Assembly: GCA_024180945.1 (NCBI GenBank)
Contig: JAKSGN010000013.1
Span: 434,001 to 498,000 of the forward strand
Direction: 5' to 3'
Length of the DNA stretch: 64,000 bases
Source of the DNA: Macrophomina tecta
Taxonomy: Eukaryota > Ascomycota > Dothideomycetes > Botryosphaeriales > Botryosphaeriaceae
The position numbers and the translations under genes are program-made. Under the pieces are notes generated by a model. It was not told the DNA's origin. It did no database searches and saw only the letters and a program-made list of their open reading frames with translations. Below, one piece after another: positions 47,718 to 58,600 of the stretch (position 1 is its first letter; each line of letters opens with the position of its first letter).

Positions 47718-49513
47718 TCATCTGTCCTTCTTCTCCTGAGGCGCTTCCCTCTTCGGGCGCAGCATGTGGTAGCACTGCAGCAAATAATCGCGTTCGAGCA
47801 TGAGGCTGCACGCGCTTCTGTCAGCACCTCCCTTCCGAGCGGGAGCAGCGACACTTACATAGTCAACCCCAACACGCCAGACACGGCACCTGATTTGAAA
47901 AGCTCTCCAAACAGGCCATACCCCTTCAGATAGCCCTCCGTCATCTTCAATGCCATAGGCGCGGTCACAGCCACCGCGACACTGAGGCCCTTGGGCATCG
48001 TTGCCACAAAATCGAAGCTCTAGCGCCCAGGATTAGTAAAGACAAGCCCATCTAGCATACCACAGGCGGAGGGGCGAATGAAGCGGACAAAAAGAAACCA
48101 GTGCTCACCTCGCCCTCCCTGGCAAACCACTTCCCAATAAACTCCCCCGCCCACACAATCCTCAGTCCCATATTTACGCAATTCGCCCACACCAACCCCC
48201 TTGCGCCCATCCCCAACACCCTCAAGAACACATACGCCGCCCCCGCGAACCCTCCGAAAAACACGCCCATATACACCGACTGCCGATGCAACTCCGCATT
48301 CGTCGCGACGCTCGCCACAAACGCCTCGGTGACGCCATTCAGCGCCAGCAGCGGGATATAATAACAATACGCCGCCAGCGTGTCCCCCGCGCCCGTATCC
48401 GCCCAGCGCGAGCCGGCCACGGCGCGCAGCAGCAGCGGCGCGAGCGTGGGGCCAAAAGCGCAAGCGGCGAGGGAAATGAGGGCGTACAGGTGCAGGATGG
48501 TCTGGAGGATAACGCGGGCCTGGCGGACGCCGGCGGGGTCGCGCTTGCGCGAGGACGGGTCGGGGGAGCAGAGCTTGGAGAAGAGGTTGCGGCTGCTCTC
48601 CTCGATGGGCTGGAAGAGCATGCGGGCGATCAGGCCGCCGTAGTTGGAGGCAAGGGCGTACGCGCCCTGGTCGCGCAGTGTCGTCAGCGACGTGATGAGG
48701 ATGGCATCGCCCTGCGTGAGCACATATTTGATGCTGGATTGCAGGAAGATGGAGAGGCTGAGCTTGCTGAGCGTACGTGGGAAGTGGTCGACGATGTACT
48801 CCGACGGGTCGCTGGGGGGCGTTAGCTGGTAGCCCAAGTGACGAGACATGTTTGCGATATACGTACTTCTTCTTCAACTTTTGTACCAGTAGGGTGAAGC
48901 TTTCTTTCTTGGCTACGGGTATGACGCGCCAGATGTAAACGGCGAGGAGAACGAGGGAGTATGCGAGCTGGCCGACGGCGAAGGGTGACGCTCCTGGGTC
49001 GCTGTTCAGCCTGCTGGCGAAAATGGCGACCCCACAGGTCGCGAAGCATCTAACAAGAGTGGCGGTGCTTTCGGCTGATGCCCGGATTTTGTACAGCATC
49101 AGCTGCTGGGTTGCGGTAAACGCAGGCTCGGTGAAGAGCTCAAGAATGGTGGCGTAGGCGTAAATCCAAAGCGATTGGCGGAAATACACCACATCGGGCT
49201 CATCAGCACGCAGCCACGTCCAGGCGAGGAGATGTGACAGAATGAAGCCAAGCACGATGGCGAGGTAAGAGAGGTTGATGACGGCCTGGATGCTGCCGGT
49301 CTGTCTTTGAAGCGCGACGCGTAAGCTCTCGCGGGAGAAATAAAGGACGGAAATGGAAAAGAGCTCGAGCTGAGCGGAGACGCCAAGAAGCTCGGGAGAA
49401 AGAAAACGCAGTAAGACTTGATTGACGGCGAAAGTGAGAGCTCGTGATCCTACTTGGAGGAGAATGAGAAAGGTTGCCCCTTTGGCGGAGGCGGAGAGAG
49501 CGGAGCCCGACAT
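47718..49513 (-). CDS. rft1: RFT1, lipid-linked oligosaccharide translocation protein
   Basis: Exons 49513-48867, 48811-48109, 48019-47859 and 47805-47718 give 532 aa. Introns are 55, 89 and 53 nt. Rft1 is a multi-pass ER membrane protein of the MATE/MOP flippase superfamily, needed for N-glycosylation and linked to flipping Man5GlcNAc2-PP-dolichol, though its direct role is debated. The start [20 protein letters not shown] is typical, followed by [20 protein letters not shown]. Later family blocks are [20 protein letters not shown] and [20 protein letters not shown]. Many hydrophobic segments span the rest. At the first intron the upstream CAG acceptor would give only ~37 nt; the next CAG, after a GCTAAC branch, gives 55 nt and the frame [15 protein letters not shown]. 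The last exon ends EKKDR. Confidence 0.94.
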
Positions 49514-50031
49514 GGCCGGTTAAGCTTCAGAACCGAGGCAGCTGTCAATCACCCACCAGATCCCATTGGATACGGCGAAGCTTTAGAGGACGGACGGACG
49601 GGGATGGATTGGGATGGGGAGTGGTGCTTGTCTGGGTTGCCGCGTAAAGGCCAGATTCGCCGCCGTGGTCCGTGCGACGGCCTAGGTACGTATCAAATCT
49701 CCACCCGCACCGCTTCACGTCCATCATCCACCAACCTGCCTACAAGGAATGACTCCGATTTAATACTCTGTTAGGGCTATTCAAAATTTTTCCTTAAAAA
49801 GATACGCCAAATGAACATCTCTCTGAGATATTATCTTCTGGTTTTCCTGATATCCGTAGGATTACCCAGGACGAGACATTTTTGAAAACCCAATAGGTCT
49901 ATAATATCTCCTGTAACGCAACCCCATTGCCTGTACCAGTTTTCCTTCATCTCTCGACGAGCTAATTGAGGTATTTTATAAGTATTCTGTAGGAATCTCT
50001 TTTATGTCGCTTTTGCCAGCTTGGTACAGCG
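49514..50031. other. Intergenic region, AT-rich in its right half
   Basis: The right half (49,780-50,030) is clearly AT-richer than the surroundings. It holds a 24-codon ORF at about 49,811 with a signal-peptide-like start (MNISLRYYLLVFLISVG), probably chance. A possible CTGTAG acceptor near 49,992 could feed the next ORF. Confidence 0.3.
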
Positions 50032-50490
50032 ATGAGCACCAGTTTCTTTCTTTACGTCGGACTGGAAATTTTGCAAGATCCTTGCTATTTGATGGAGATG
50101 CAAGAGGTGGCGTGGATATCACAGTTCCGTTCCTCAAGCATCCTCCTTGCTCTCAAAGACTTCTATAAGCTTGACTTAGATCCCCCAAGAGGTATCGAGG
50201 TCACGAGTTTCCTCCTTGATCTTACCACTGCAGTAAAACCAGAGGAAGGCCCAGGCCAGGCGGCATTACTCCTTCTTAATCTCATCTTCGAATGGAAATG
50301 CACCGTTTGTATCAAAGATGAGGTACTTCCCGTGATCGAGCAAGCGGAGTCGGATTTTGACCTGGATCTTCCAGACGCGCCGTTCACCCCTGTTCTACAG
50401 CTTGACGAAGCCAGGCAGCTCATCGATGCATGCAAGCTCTGGAATCGAGGGCCTGGGCATGGTGAAGGTCGTTGCAAACGTGTGCAGTAA
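50032..50490 (+). CDS. Hypothetical protein, 152 aa
   Basis: A single open frame starting MSTSFFLYVGLEILQD. It contains alternating hydrophobic helices (SSILLALKDFYKLDLD, GQAALLLLNLIFEWKCTVC) and an acidic stretch (ESDFDLDLPDAPF). Composition and codon use look like real coding DNA. The frame stays open upstream to about 49,992 behind a possible acceptor, and it ends at GTGCAGTAAGA, where GTAAGA could be a donor. It may therefore be an internal exon or a fragment of a larger gene. No family was recognised. Confidence 0.4.
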   Translation: MSTSFFLYVGLEILQDPCYLMEMQEVAWISQFRSSSILLALKDFYKLDLDPPRGIEVTSFLLDLTTAVKPEEGPGQAALLLLNLIFEWKCTVCIKDEVLPVIEQAESDFDLDLPDAPFTPVLQLDEARQLIDACKLWNRGPGHGEGRCKRVQ

Positions 50491-51043
50491 GACAGAGGAC
50501 TGTATGGCTTCCTCAGGGCTTTGCAAGGAATAGAGAACCTGGTTTGTGACATGGCCAATAACGGCTTTGGACGGTCCAATTGATCGGACCGAAACTTCTG
50601 GATGTGGTGGAAGAGTGCGGTAAAGAGGATGCGCGAGGGTCTCTTATATGGCCGCTCGGCAGGCATGATCAGGGTCCAGCGCTCGTCAAAGCCTTGCACG
50701 CGATACCAAGGGGCAATTAAGAGGTTAGTTCACGAGTGCTGAGTCCAGAAAGCTGAATAACAGACCGCTGCTTAATTAACATAACTCGCATACGCTGAGA
50801 TGACCGCTTAAGGTGACGAGAAATTTCTTTTCTGACACTTGGGCTTCATAGGACATTAGGATACAAAGAGAGAATGTTCTTCCGGGAGAGCCTGGATTTC
50901 CAATGAATGTTCTGCCCAGCCCTATGGATGTGCATCGAGGTTACATCCTCCGCTCCGAAACGTAAATCTTCATAATCACCCCCCTGAATATGTGCCTCAA
51001 ACCAAGGTGAAGTAGATAGAGAATCAGGGCAAAACGAAAGAAT
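50491..51043. other. Convergent 3' region
   Basis: 553 bp between the hypothetical ORF and the ama1 stop codon. No gene was recognised. Confidence 0.4.
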
Positions 51044-54021
51044 TCAACGAATGGTCCTGCCCGTGTCCTTCTCTACTCCATGAAGCTCACCCAGAATCTC
51101 ACTTCCACCGAAAATACTGGTAACGGACGTTGGAAGCCTCCTCTCCTCACTCCAGACCTCATGAAACTTGATACTTGAATCGCTTGTTGCAACAACGATG
51201 CATCCCTCAACCTGCGTCCTACTACACCAAGCGCCTCCTTCCCCCTTTGTGCGCCCATCATTTGGCCCGCCAGGGTAGGGGATGGCGTAGAGAGCCCGGT
51301 GTTCCTCAGTCCACGGTATTGCGACAAGTTGCTCACAGGTCGGCCAGGAGAACACGGCAATACGGAAAGAGTGTTCCGGCTGTGCGAAGCCAAAAGTAGC
51401 GCAGATCTCGCGCCGCGTATTGCTCCAAATCAAACCAGTCACTTGGGCGCTACAGTCGATAGTAGCCAAACAAGCGCCTGAGATAGTGTGGTAGAAGTGG
51501 ATGCACCTATCGTTGGAGCCACCGCCAACGGCCAGAAGGCCACGCTGCCATGGGCAGAAAGCTATTGCTTTGACAGCAGCATTAAGTGTCCATTTATGCT
51601 TGGCATGGTTAAATAACATGGACGGTACCGAGCTGCTAGAGGGTGTGACCGTATACTGATGCGACCCAGAGGTGGTACGATGAATGGCCATGGATTGAAC
51701 TACTGGGGGTGTCGAGAGAACCTCCTTGGTCTCGAAGAGGAAACAATTGTTGTCATTACCTCCCGTGGCGAAGAACTCACCTCCTAGTGACCACGCAAGA
51801 CCACATATTTGCTGTGAGTGAACGGTGAATCGAGCGAGTAACGTCATTGCACCTGGCCAATCAAAAAGGTCGCGGTGAGTTCCAGTAGGCCATTCGACCG
51901 AAAAGAAAAAAACATTTCCAACCTCATCGCCAATCAGCAATTGCTCGGTGTGGATAACCATCGCTGGATCCCGCATTGAAGACCGTTTGACCGTTTTTGG
52001 CGCAAATGAAACGCATGAGATAGGCCGGGGTTGCTGTGTTCTGAAACGAGTTTCGTCTTCGAACACGCTCCACAAGGTGACAGAGCCGTCCGCTCGACCA
52101 ATGGCAAGAATGCCTTTGGAGCCCTCTGTAGATGAGAACGACAGCGAGGTGACATGCCCATTGGACGCAGCATTGATGTTCTGCGGAGTTCCGACCCCCT
52201 CCGACTCCGACCACAGATAGACATTGCTTCCAAGCGCCACTGCAAGGCATTTTGCGGTTTTCGAGTACGCCAGGAGCGAGCAGTAAAAGTCATCTCTCAA
52301 GCCTGGCGCATCGAGAACTGTGCACACTGTTAGCAGGGACATAAATGGTTGGAGAACGGGACATATCTAAATGGGATGATCGGTATGGACTTCTTCTCCT
52401 TTAAACTCTTTTGAGGCTCTGTGGTGCGATTAGCATTTCATAGTCAACTTCACTCAAAGGGAAATCCACTGATTGAAGAGCCTGGTTTGGTCCATTGACA
52501 ATCCATCCAAACAGGGCCTTTCTCTTCGTGGACATCCCAGGCCTTGTTTCCTGGGGTTGGCGGAACACCATAGGCTTTGTCATCAAATGTGCCCAGCACT
52601 CTTTGAGCTTGGTCAATACCTATAGCATATGCTAGGCGGTTCTCATGAGCCTCTTGCTCGCTGATGGGATCACTCTCCGTCAGGAACATGGAGGTGTGGA
52701 GAGGTGCATTAGTGCCGCTTGAAAGCATGCCGCCATGACCATCTGGTATGCCGGTGACACTGTCTGTGACGACTGCAGACCCACCGACGTTCCAAACGGC
52801 CCCATCACTAATCTGCCGTGGGCCGTGCCTCAGCGCCAGTGGATGGTTGAGATCCAAGGGGGATGAGCTACCGCGAGCAGTCGATCCTTGGACGCGCAAA
52901 CTTCGGAAAGAATCCTGAACCATCCTGCTCCGGGGGACTTTACGACTGAAGGGATCAGATGCAGGGTGCCTTTGACGCGCTGTCTTCTCGAAATTGGAGA
53001 GATTTGCGGTGGCGGTGCCCAGCCGAAGACTCTCCCTTGAATTTCTTGGCGACTTTCGTGGAGGAATAAATCTGTCTAGCTTCTTGCTTGTAAGCCGAGC
53101 TCGGTGAGCTGATTTGTTAGATGGAGCCCATCTGCTGAGTGAAAGCAGGTGAAGGGAGTCCTTTTTGCTGTCTCTTGTGGGGATCTGGAATGGATCTTTG
53201 GCAGGGCACGCTGGTACCATCGGTGTTGGCACATCGAGACATGGATCTTCCGGTGCCGTAAAAACCGAATTGGCTGGTGATGTGAGGTCGATGGACATTG
53301 AACTGCGGGGTGAGGTTCTGAAACGTTGAGGAAGGCGGTTAGATTTCTGTGGTGCATCGGCGTCCGGGAGGACGAGGTCGCCATCTGCGTCTTTCTGGAT
53401 GCTCTCCTCATTAAGAGATGAAGAAGCGGGAGATGCCGGAGGTGTAGGGAGACAGGCTTTTGCGACGTCATCCATGCCGTCTACCTGAGTATGAATACAC
53501 CGAGGCGTGACAACATGATTTTCCACGCAGCTTACGCCAGCCAACGGCTGCAGCAGGGGCAATCTTGAAGCTGGTAATATGCTTTTACACCTTTTATGGA
53601 AGCTTCTAGCCCTTCTCGTTGTAGTTGGCGGCGTTAACTGATGGGCTTTGTCTGGTTCTGAAAAGGCACCTCTTGAACTGTTGCTCGTTGGGGTCAGTAT
53701 CGGTCGCTTAATCACGTCGGCATATTCGGCGAAAGGATTGGCTGAGACGGTGCGTTCACCAGAAGCAAGGTCGGTACTGAAATAGTCGGACTGCTCGAGA
53801 GGGGCAAATCGGTGCTTTGTCTTGAGCGAATCGGAAGGACACAGTAGACCATCATGGCAGTGGCCCATCAACTTCTCATTGAGTGGTGTTGGAGTAGGCT
53901 GCGGGCTTAGAAGAGGTATCTTGCCGAGTTTCATCTTGCGGTAGCACCTCCTCCAAGACGAGTCCAGCTCCGTCATGATGCTGGGAACGAAGGCTCGCGG
54001 TGACCTCTTGAGGGGTTCCAT
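51044..54021 (-). CDS. ama1: Meiosis-type APC/C activator, Ama1/Cdc20-Cdh1 family
   Basis: Proposed exons are 54021-52470, 52418-52407 (12 nt) and 52317-51044, giving 945 aa. Members recruit substrates to the anaphase-promoting complex; Ama1 acts in meiosis. The long N-terminal half is Ser/Pro-rich and holds a C-box-like KKLDRFIPPRKSP (about residue 310). The C-terminal half is a WD40 propeller opening with ILDAPGLRDDFYCSLLAYSK, with GNDNNCFLFETK and LLAVGGGSNDRCIHFYHT as later blades. The protein ends GRTIR, an Ile-Arg tail like the one that docks on the APC. The start is the ATG of MEPLKRSPRAFVPSIM. The middle junction is an inference: donors GTGGAT and GTTTAA are poor, but the result KPQ|K|ILDAPGL fits the family. 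Naming it Ama1 rather than Cdh1 rests on the divergent WD region and long N-terminus. Confidence 0.8.
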
Positions 54022-54471
54022 GACTGAGAAAGAGAGAAGTTGTCCCAAAAATGCTGGAAAAGAGCTGAGGGCGTGCGTTGGCTTGATGAGTTGGCAAGTC
54101 TACCGGCGGAGCTTGGTTGTTGAAAGCAAGCGGCCGGAGTTGGACGGTGGTAACCGGAGGAAGGCCAGGTGCCGAGGGCGCCCTGATGTGGTGGCTAGGA
54201 GTAGTGACGAGGCAGCCGCTGGGAGTTAAGGATATCGACTCAGTAGGGCTATCTGCTGCTGAGACCTGCTGGGTTAGTGATCTTGGGACAATGGGTTGTT
54301 AGGGCGAGAAGACGGAGGTGAGAGGGAGGGAAGGCGGGTGCGAAGCAAAGTCGTGGCCGGTGGGGCAACGACGCGTCGGTGAACGGCGCGGGGCCTTCGA
54401 TGACGAGAGGCAGCAACAAACGCTGCCGCTCGTCGCACATCTCCTGCCATCCTCGCGGCCGCGTCGCCGCC
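54022..54471. promoter_or_regulatory. Divergent promoter, ama1 and bet4
   Basis: 450 bp separate the two start codons on opposite strands. The ATG of bet4 has a CGCCGCCATG context. No specific site was identified. Confidence 0.5.
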
Positions 54472-55680
54472 ATGTCCAGCGTGCGTCGTACCTGTCCTCT
54501 TGCCATGCGCAGCGTCCTGACCAAAACAGCACGGCATCCCCCGCGCTTCCCAGTCCGCCGCCGACCGCTCCGAGCAGCAGAAGCAGAAAGAACTCGAGCA
54601 GATTGCGAAATACAACGGCTTGGTGGCCCAAGTAAATGCCAAGGCAAGAGCCATATACCTCGTTGCTGCCCTTGTTGTAGCTAACGAACACATGTTCAGG
54701 TAGCAGAAGGGCAATACACTACTGAAGCCCTTGCCCTTACCTCGAAGCTCCTCACCCAGAATCCCGAGTACTACACCATATGGAACCACCGTCGTCTGAT
54801 CCTGGAGCACATATTCCAAGGAGCTGCCACATCTTCTATGGAGGAGAATGAGGGCCTGTCCCCCGCTCAGCAGACTGTCCTTGACTATGTCACAAACGAC
54901 CTCCACTTCCTCGTCCCTCTCCTCATGAAGTTTCCAAAATGTTACTGGATATGGAACCACAGAATATGGTTGTTGCAGCAGACCATCGATCTGTTGCCCA
55001 CCACTTATGCAAGACGGCTTTGGCAGGAGGAGCTTGGCCTGGTAGGGAAGATGCTGAGCCGCGATAACCGGAACTTCCACGGCTGGGACTATCGAAGATT
55101 TATCGTCCGAACGCTGGAGCAGATACCCAACGAGGATGGCAGAAATACCAGCATGGTAGAGGCTGAGTTCGAATACACGACCAAAATGATCAAGACCAAC
55201 CTCTCCAACTTTTCCGCCTGGCACAATCGCAGTAAACTGATTCCCCGGCTCCTGGAAGAACGCGACGCAGACGAGGAGGCCCGGCGGAAGTTTATGAAAC
55301 TGGAGCTCGAGCTCATCCAGAAGGCTTTGTACACTGATCCGTACGATCAATCCTTGTGGTTCTATCATGCCTTCCTCATGAGCACTTTGGACTCAGACAG
55401 CCCCCGGAACGCACGTATAATCCGAGACCTTAACAACGATGTGCAAGCCAAGTATCTCCAAGAGGAGCTTGAAAATATCAAGGACATGCTTGATGGAGCA
55501 GAAGATTGCAAATGGATTTATCAAGCCCTCCTGGATACTGCATCGGCGTTGAGAGAGGCAGAGCAAAATAGAGACGACGAGCTGTCACAAGAAATGGCCG
55601 GGTGGCTATCACAATTGAGGAAGCTAGATCCTCTACGGTCACGGAGATGGGACGACATGAGCAGTAAACTCAAGCTATGA
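54472..55680 (+). CDS. bet4: Rab geranylgeranyltransferase alpha subunit
   Basis: Exons 54472-54480 (ATG TCC AGC only), 54530-54643 and 54700-55680 give 367 aa. Paired with the beta subunit (Bet2) and an escort protein, it attaches geranylgeranyl groups to Rab GTPases. Five PPTA-type repeats are visible: NPEYYTIWNHRRLIL, FPKCYWIWNHRIWLL, NFHGWDYRRFIVRTL, NFSAWHNRSKLIPRL and YDQSLWFYHAFLMST. The start gives MSSHGIPR. Intron 1 is 49 nt (GTGCGT...CAAAACAG). Intron 2 begins either at GCAAGA after CCAAG (56 nt, a GC-AG intron) or at GTAAAT 12 nt earlier (68 nt, GT-AG). Both keep frame; the GC-AG choice keeps VNAK, which I think fits better. Confidence 0.92.
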
Positions 55681-58600
55681 TGCTCGCTTTTGATCAGCAG
55701 TGACATACGAGTAACCGGAGACAATCGTGTAGTCATGCGTTGTACATCCCCGTCGGAATCCACGACCAGATCATTTGCTCTCCGCTCGCCTCCTAGTCTT
55801 TGAGGCTTTTTGTAAGGGAATTGAGCAATATAATCGTGACCATATCGGTTATCCAGGTACTAAGGATCCAATAACAAGCACCCATGTCTGGGAATCAATC
55901 GCATATCAAGTGTTGTGGCATGACTTGTTGAGACTGCATGGTCAACTCTGAGAATTACATCTTCTCCATTCATATCACCACAACGACAGCCCGCAAGCAG
56001 GAGTTGCACAGAGGCACACGCCTTCGGAGATCTTGAATCACCCACTGCGGCGTTCGCGCTCTCTTCTCAGCTGTCCATTAGACTTGGCTCCTGAGTTCGG
56101 CCTGCACGATACCTTGGCCTCTTTCAAATTACATCAGGCCCGCCTTCAACATCCCCCGACGCAATCACAGTACCCACGCTACTCAGTGATCACGCGTTGT
56201 CCTTGACGCCAGAATTTCAAACGACAGCCTGTTCGAGGCATCACATGTAGTTGTCTTGAAGCGGCGGAAAGTCGGCGTTATCAATACCCAATTTCAGTGG
56301 CCCGGCTTTCGATAGCGCTTTGCGGCGCATCATCTGGCAATAGCGTGACGTTTCGTCCTTTTCTTGTGCTAGCACTGATGCCGCAGACACCGCAGTTCGC
56401 AACTGCTAACGGCAACAGCTCGCCTTTTGCTCCGAAGAAGCCCCAAGCGATGGTGGGTTGCAGCTGCAGCTAAGAAACCCTTCTCCTGGTGTTCTCCTTG
56501 CTAACCCGCTACGGTCTCTTAGGCTCACTAGTACGGCTATCCAAAAACACCTCAACGCAGATCTCCACTCACCCAAAACATTCCACGTGCAAGGACACGA
56601 GGAGCAGGAGCAGCGGGTCGTTCCTCTCCTCATCCGCGCCGGGAGGAATCCCGTAGCTTGAAACGCTATTTGACCGGTGACCGAGACTAGAGAGCGAGGG
56701 CAACGGTTGTGCAGACACGCGCGTTTGCTGAGTCGTATTTAGGCTTTCCGCTCTATGGGTAGGTGTTCCCGCTGAGCCTCACGGACCCTATACCTGCAAC
56801 GCTCGCGCAATAGGTCCGTACATCCTCGTGCAAATCGTACGAGAGGCGCGGGCGGCGCTTCTTTCGTGGCCGCACGGCAGCAGTGTTGGCTTGTCCAGTT
56901 TGGGAATTCTTACGGGGCCATGGACGCTACGGTCTGCACCAAGCCTTCTGAGTGGTTTCGGGATGCACATGGGGTCTTTTGGCTTTCGGGCGCATAAGTT
57001 CCGGTCGTGGTTTCTGATCGGGAGCCGGCTCGCGGCGGTTCATCCGGCGGTTTGGTGCAGGGTTTCAACGCAAAGCACACCTGTTGGCGCAAGCAAGATT
57101 AGCGCTGGTTCGCTGCGCAAGATTGCCTCTGAGACAACTTCTGTTCCCGTCAGCAGCTTGAAGGGGAGCGCGGAATCTGGGGATTTGGTCGAATGAAGGA
57201 GGGTTCATCCTGGATCATGTGGATGGAATGGATTGCAGTGTGGTAGGTGCGCGAGGGAAGCAGTTCCCGGCTGCAGATCGTGGTGTTGTCTGCATGTGGA
57301 GAAAGGTACAGAGTACACCTGCGCTTTTCTCTTCGATGCTGCTATCAGTGGCCATTACCCTGTACGTGATGGGCCTTTTACACCGTAGCTGGCACCTTGC
57401 GCATGGCCCTCACATGCCGCGCCAGAGATCCCAGGACAGCTCGCCCGCCCGTACCCAACAGCTGGCCGCGACACATCTGAGGTACAGGTGACCTGCACAA
57501 CTGCGACCCTAGCCTGACGCCCCTCCCATAGGCCCGCTTTCTTTACTCCACGCGGCATAGCGCCGGTCCTCAGCGGCGTCGAGAATTAAACTTTGGCGCT
57601 TGCGCGTGTCGTCACTTAGTAGCTTTGCCTACTTCAGCGCTATGGCTCCAGGAAATCCCCCACTTCAACACCACGCGACTCGTAGAGCCGCCATCATGAC
57701 AAACACCGAAGAAAAACCGCCGAAATGATGGAGGAGCCTGGGCAATTCGGCGATACGGCAACGGACCGACTGTGGACAGTGTGATCAGAGCATTGGCAGC
57801 CGAGAGTGCTGATGTGAGAGGTACGAGGCTAGCCTGGCCGTCCAGCCGCTCCTTGGCTTGTTTGCCAGGGGCTCCTTGCACGATACCCGTTTGGGAGACC
57901 ATCGCTATCTGCCAACAATCCTCCTCGGCTCACACAGACGCAGACGTGAAGAGATGGACTGTACCTCTCAGCGCGTCGACTTGCCCATCGGTCTCTCCAT
58001 TGTAAGAGCGGCACATCGCGGAAACGCCACCACGCCCCTCAACAATCCTTCCGCTCTCTGCTCGTGTTGTGAATCCCCCAGTCTCTGCCAAGTTGCAGCA
58101 CCCTAGACACTTTTACCGAAGAGGTCATTCACGGCCGACGCACTGCATCCTCGAAGGCCCCGGTCGAAGCTTGGAAATGCTTGGCCGTGCTTGCATACAG
58201 TTGTACGCAGACATCAAATGCGCTTCGTCGGTATGCAACAGCGGGAAGCAGGAGCAAAAAGCACAAGTAGGCAGTCAACAGCGTGCCTGCAGCGCTCTAC
58301 CGTGAAATGGAACCCTGTTGTCGTGCTGACGATTTTGCTTTTTCCTTGCGCCCAGCTGGTCCTGTCATCCTCGTGTTTATGCAGGTACATCACCCGGCCC
58401 CAACGTTAATCTGCGCGGGCCGGCACATCATTAAAGCAAAAAGATAGGAACGAGACCTACTCGCGCGGATCGCCCGAATTAGGAAATCCCGCATCTATCC
58501 TGCACGCTCACCGACTTCTCGTCTCCACCCAACTCGATACACTGACAAGAGTCACGGGTATCGCAGCGTCCGCCGCCACAGCCGCCGCCGTACACGCTGC

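Noticed and set aside
49811..49882. 24-codon ORF with a signal-peptide-like start
   Set aside because: It is very short, lies in AT-rich DNA, and no good splice site links it to the following ORF.
54274..55368. 364-codon ORF on the minus strand
   Set aside because: It is antisense to bet4, which carries unmistakable PPTA repeats; no domain appears in the antisense product.
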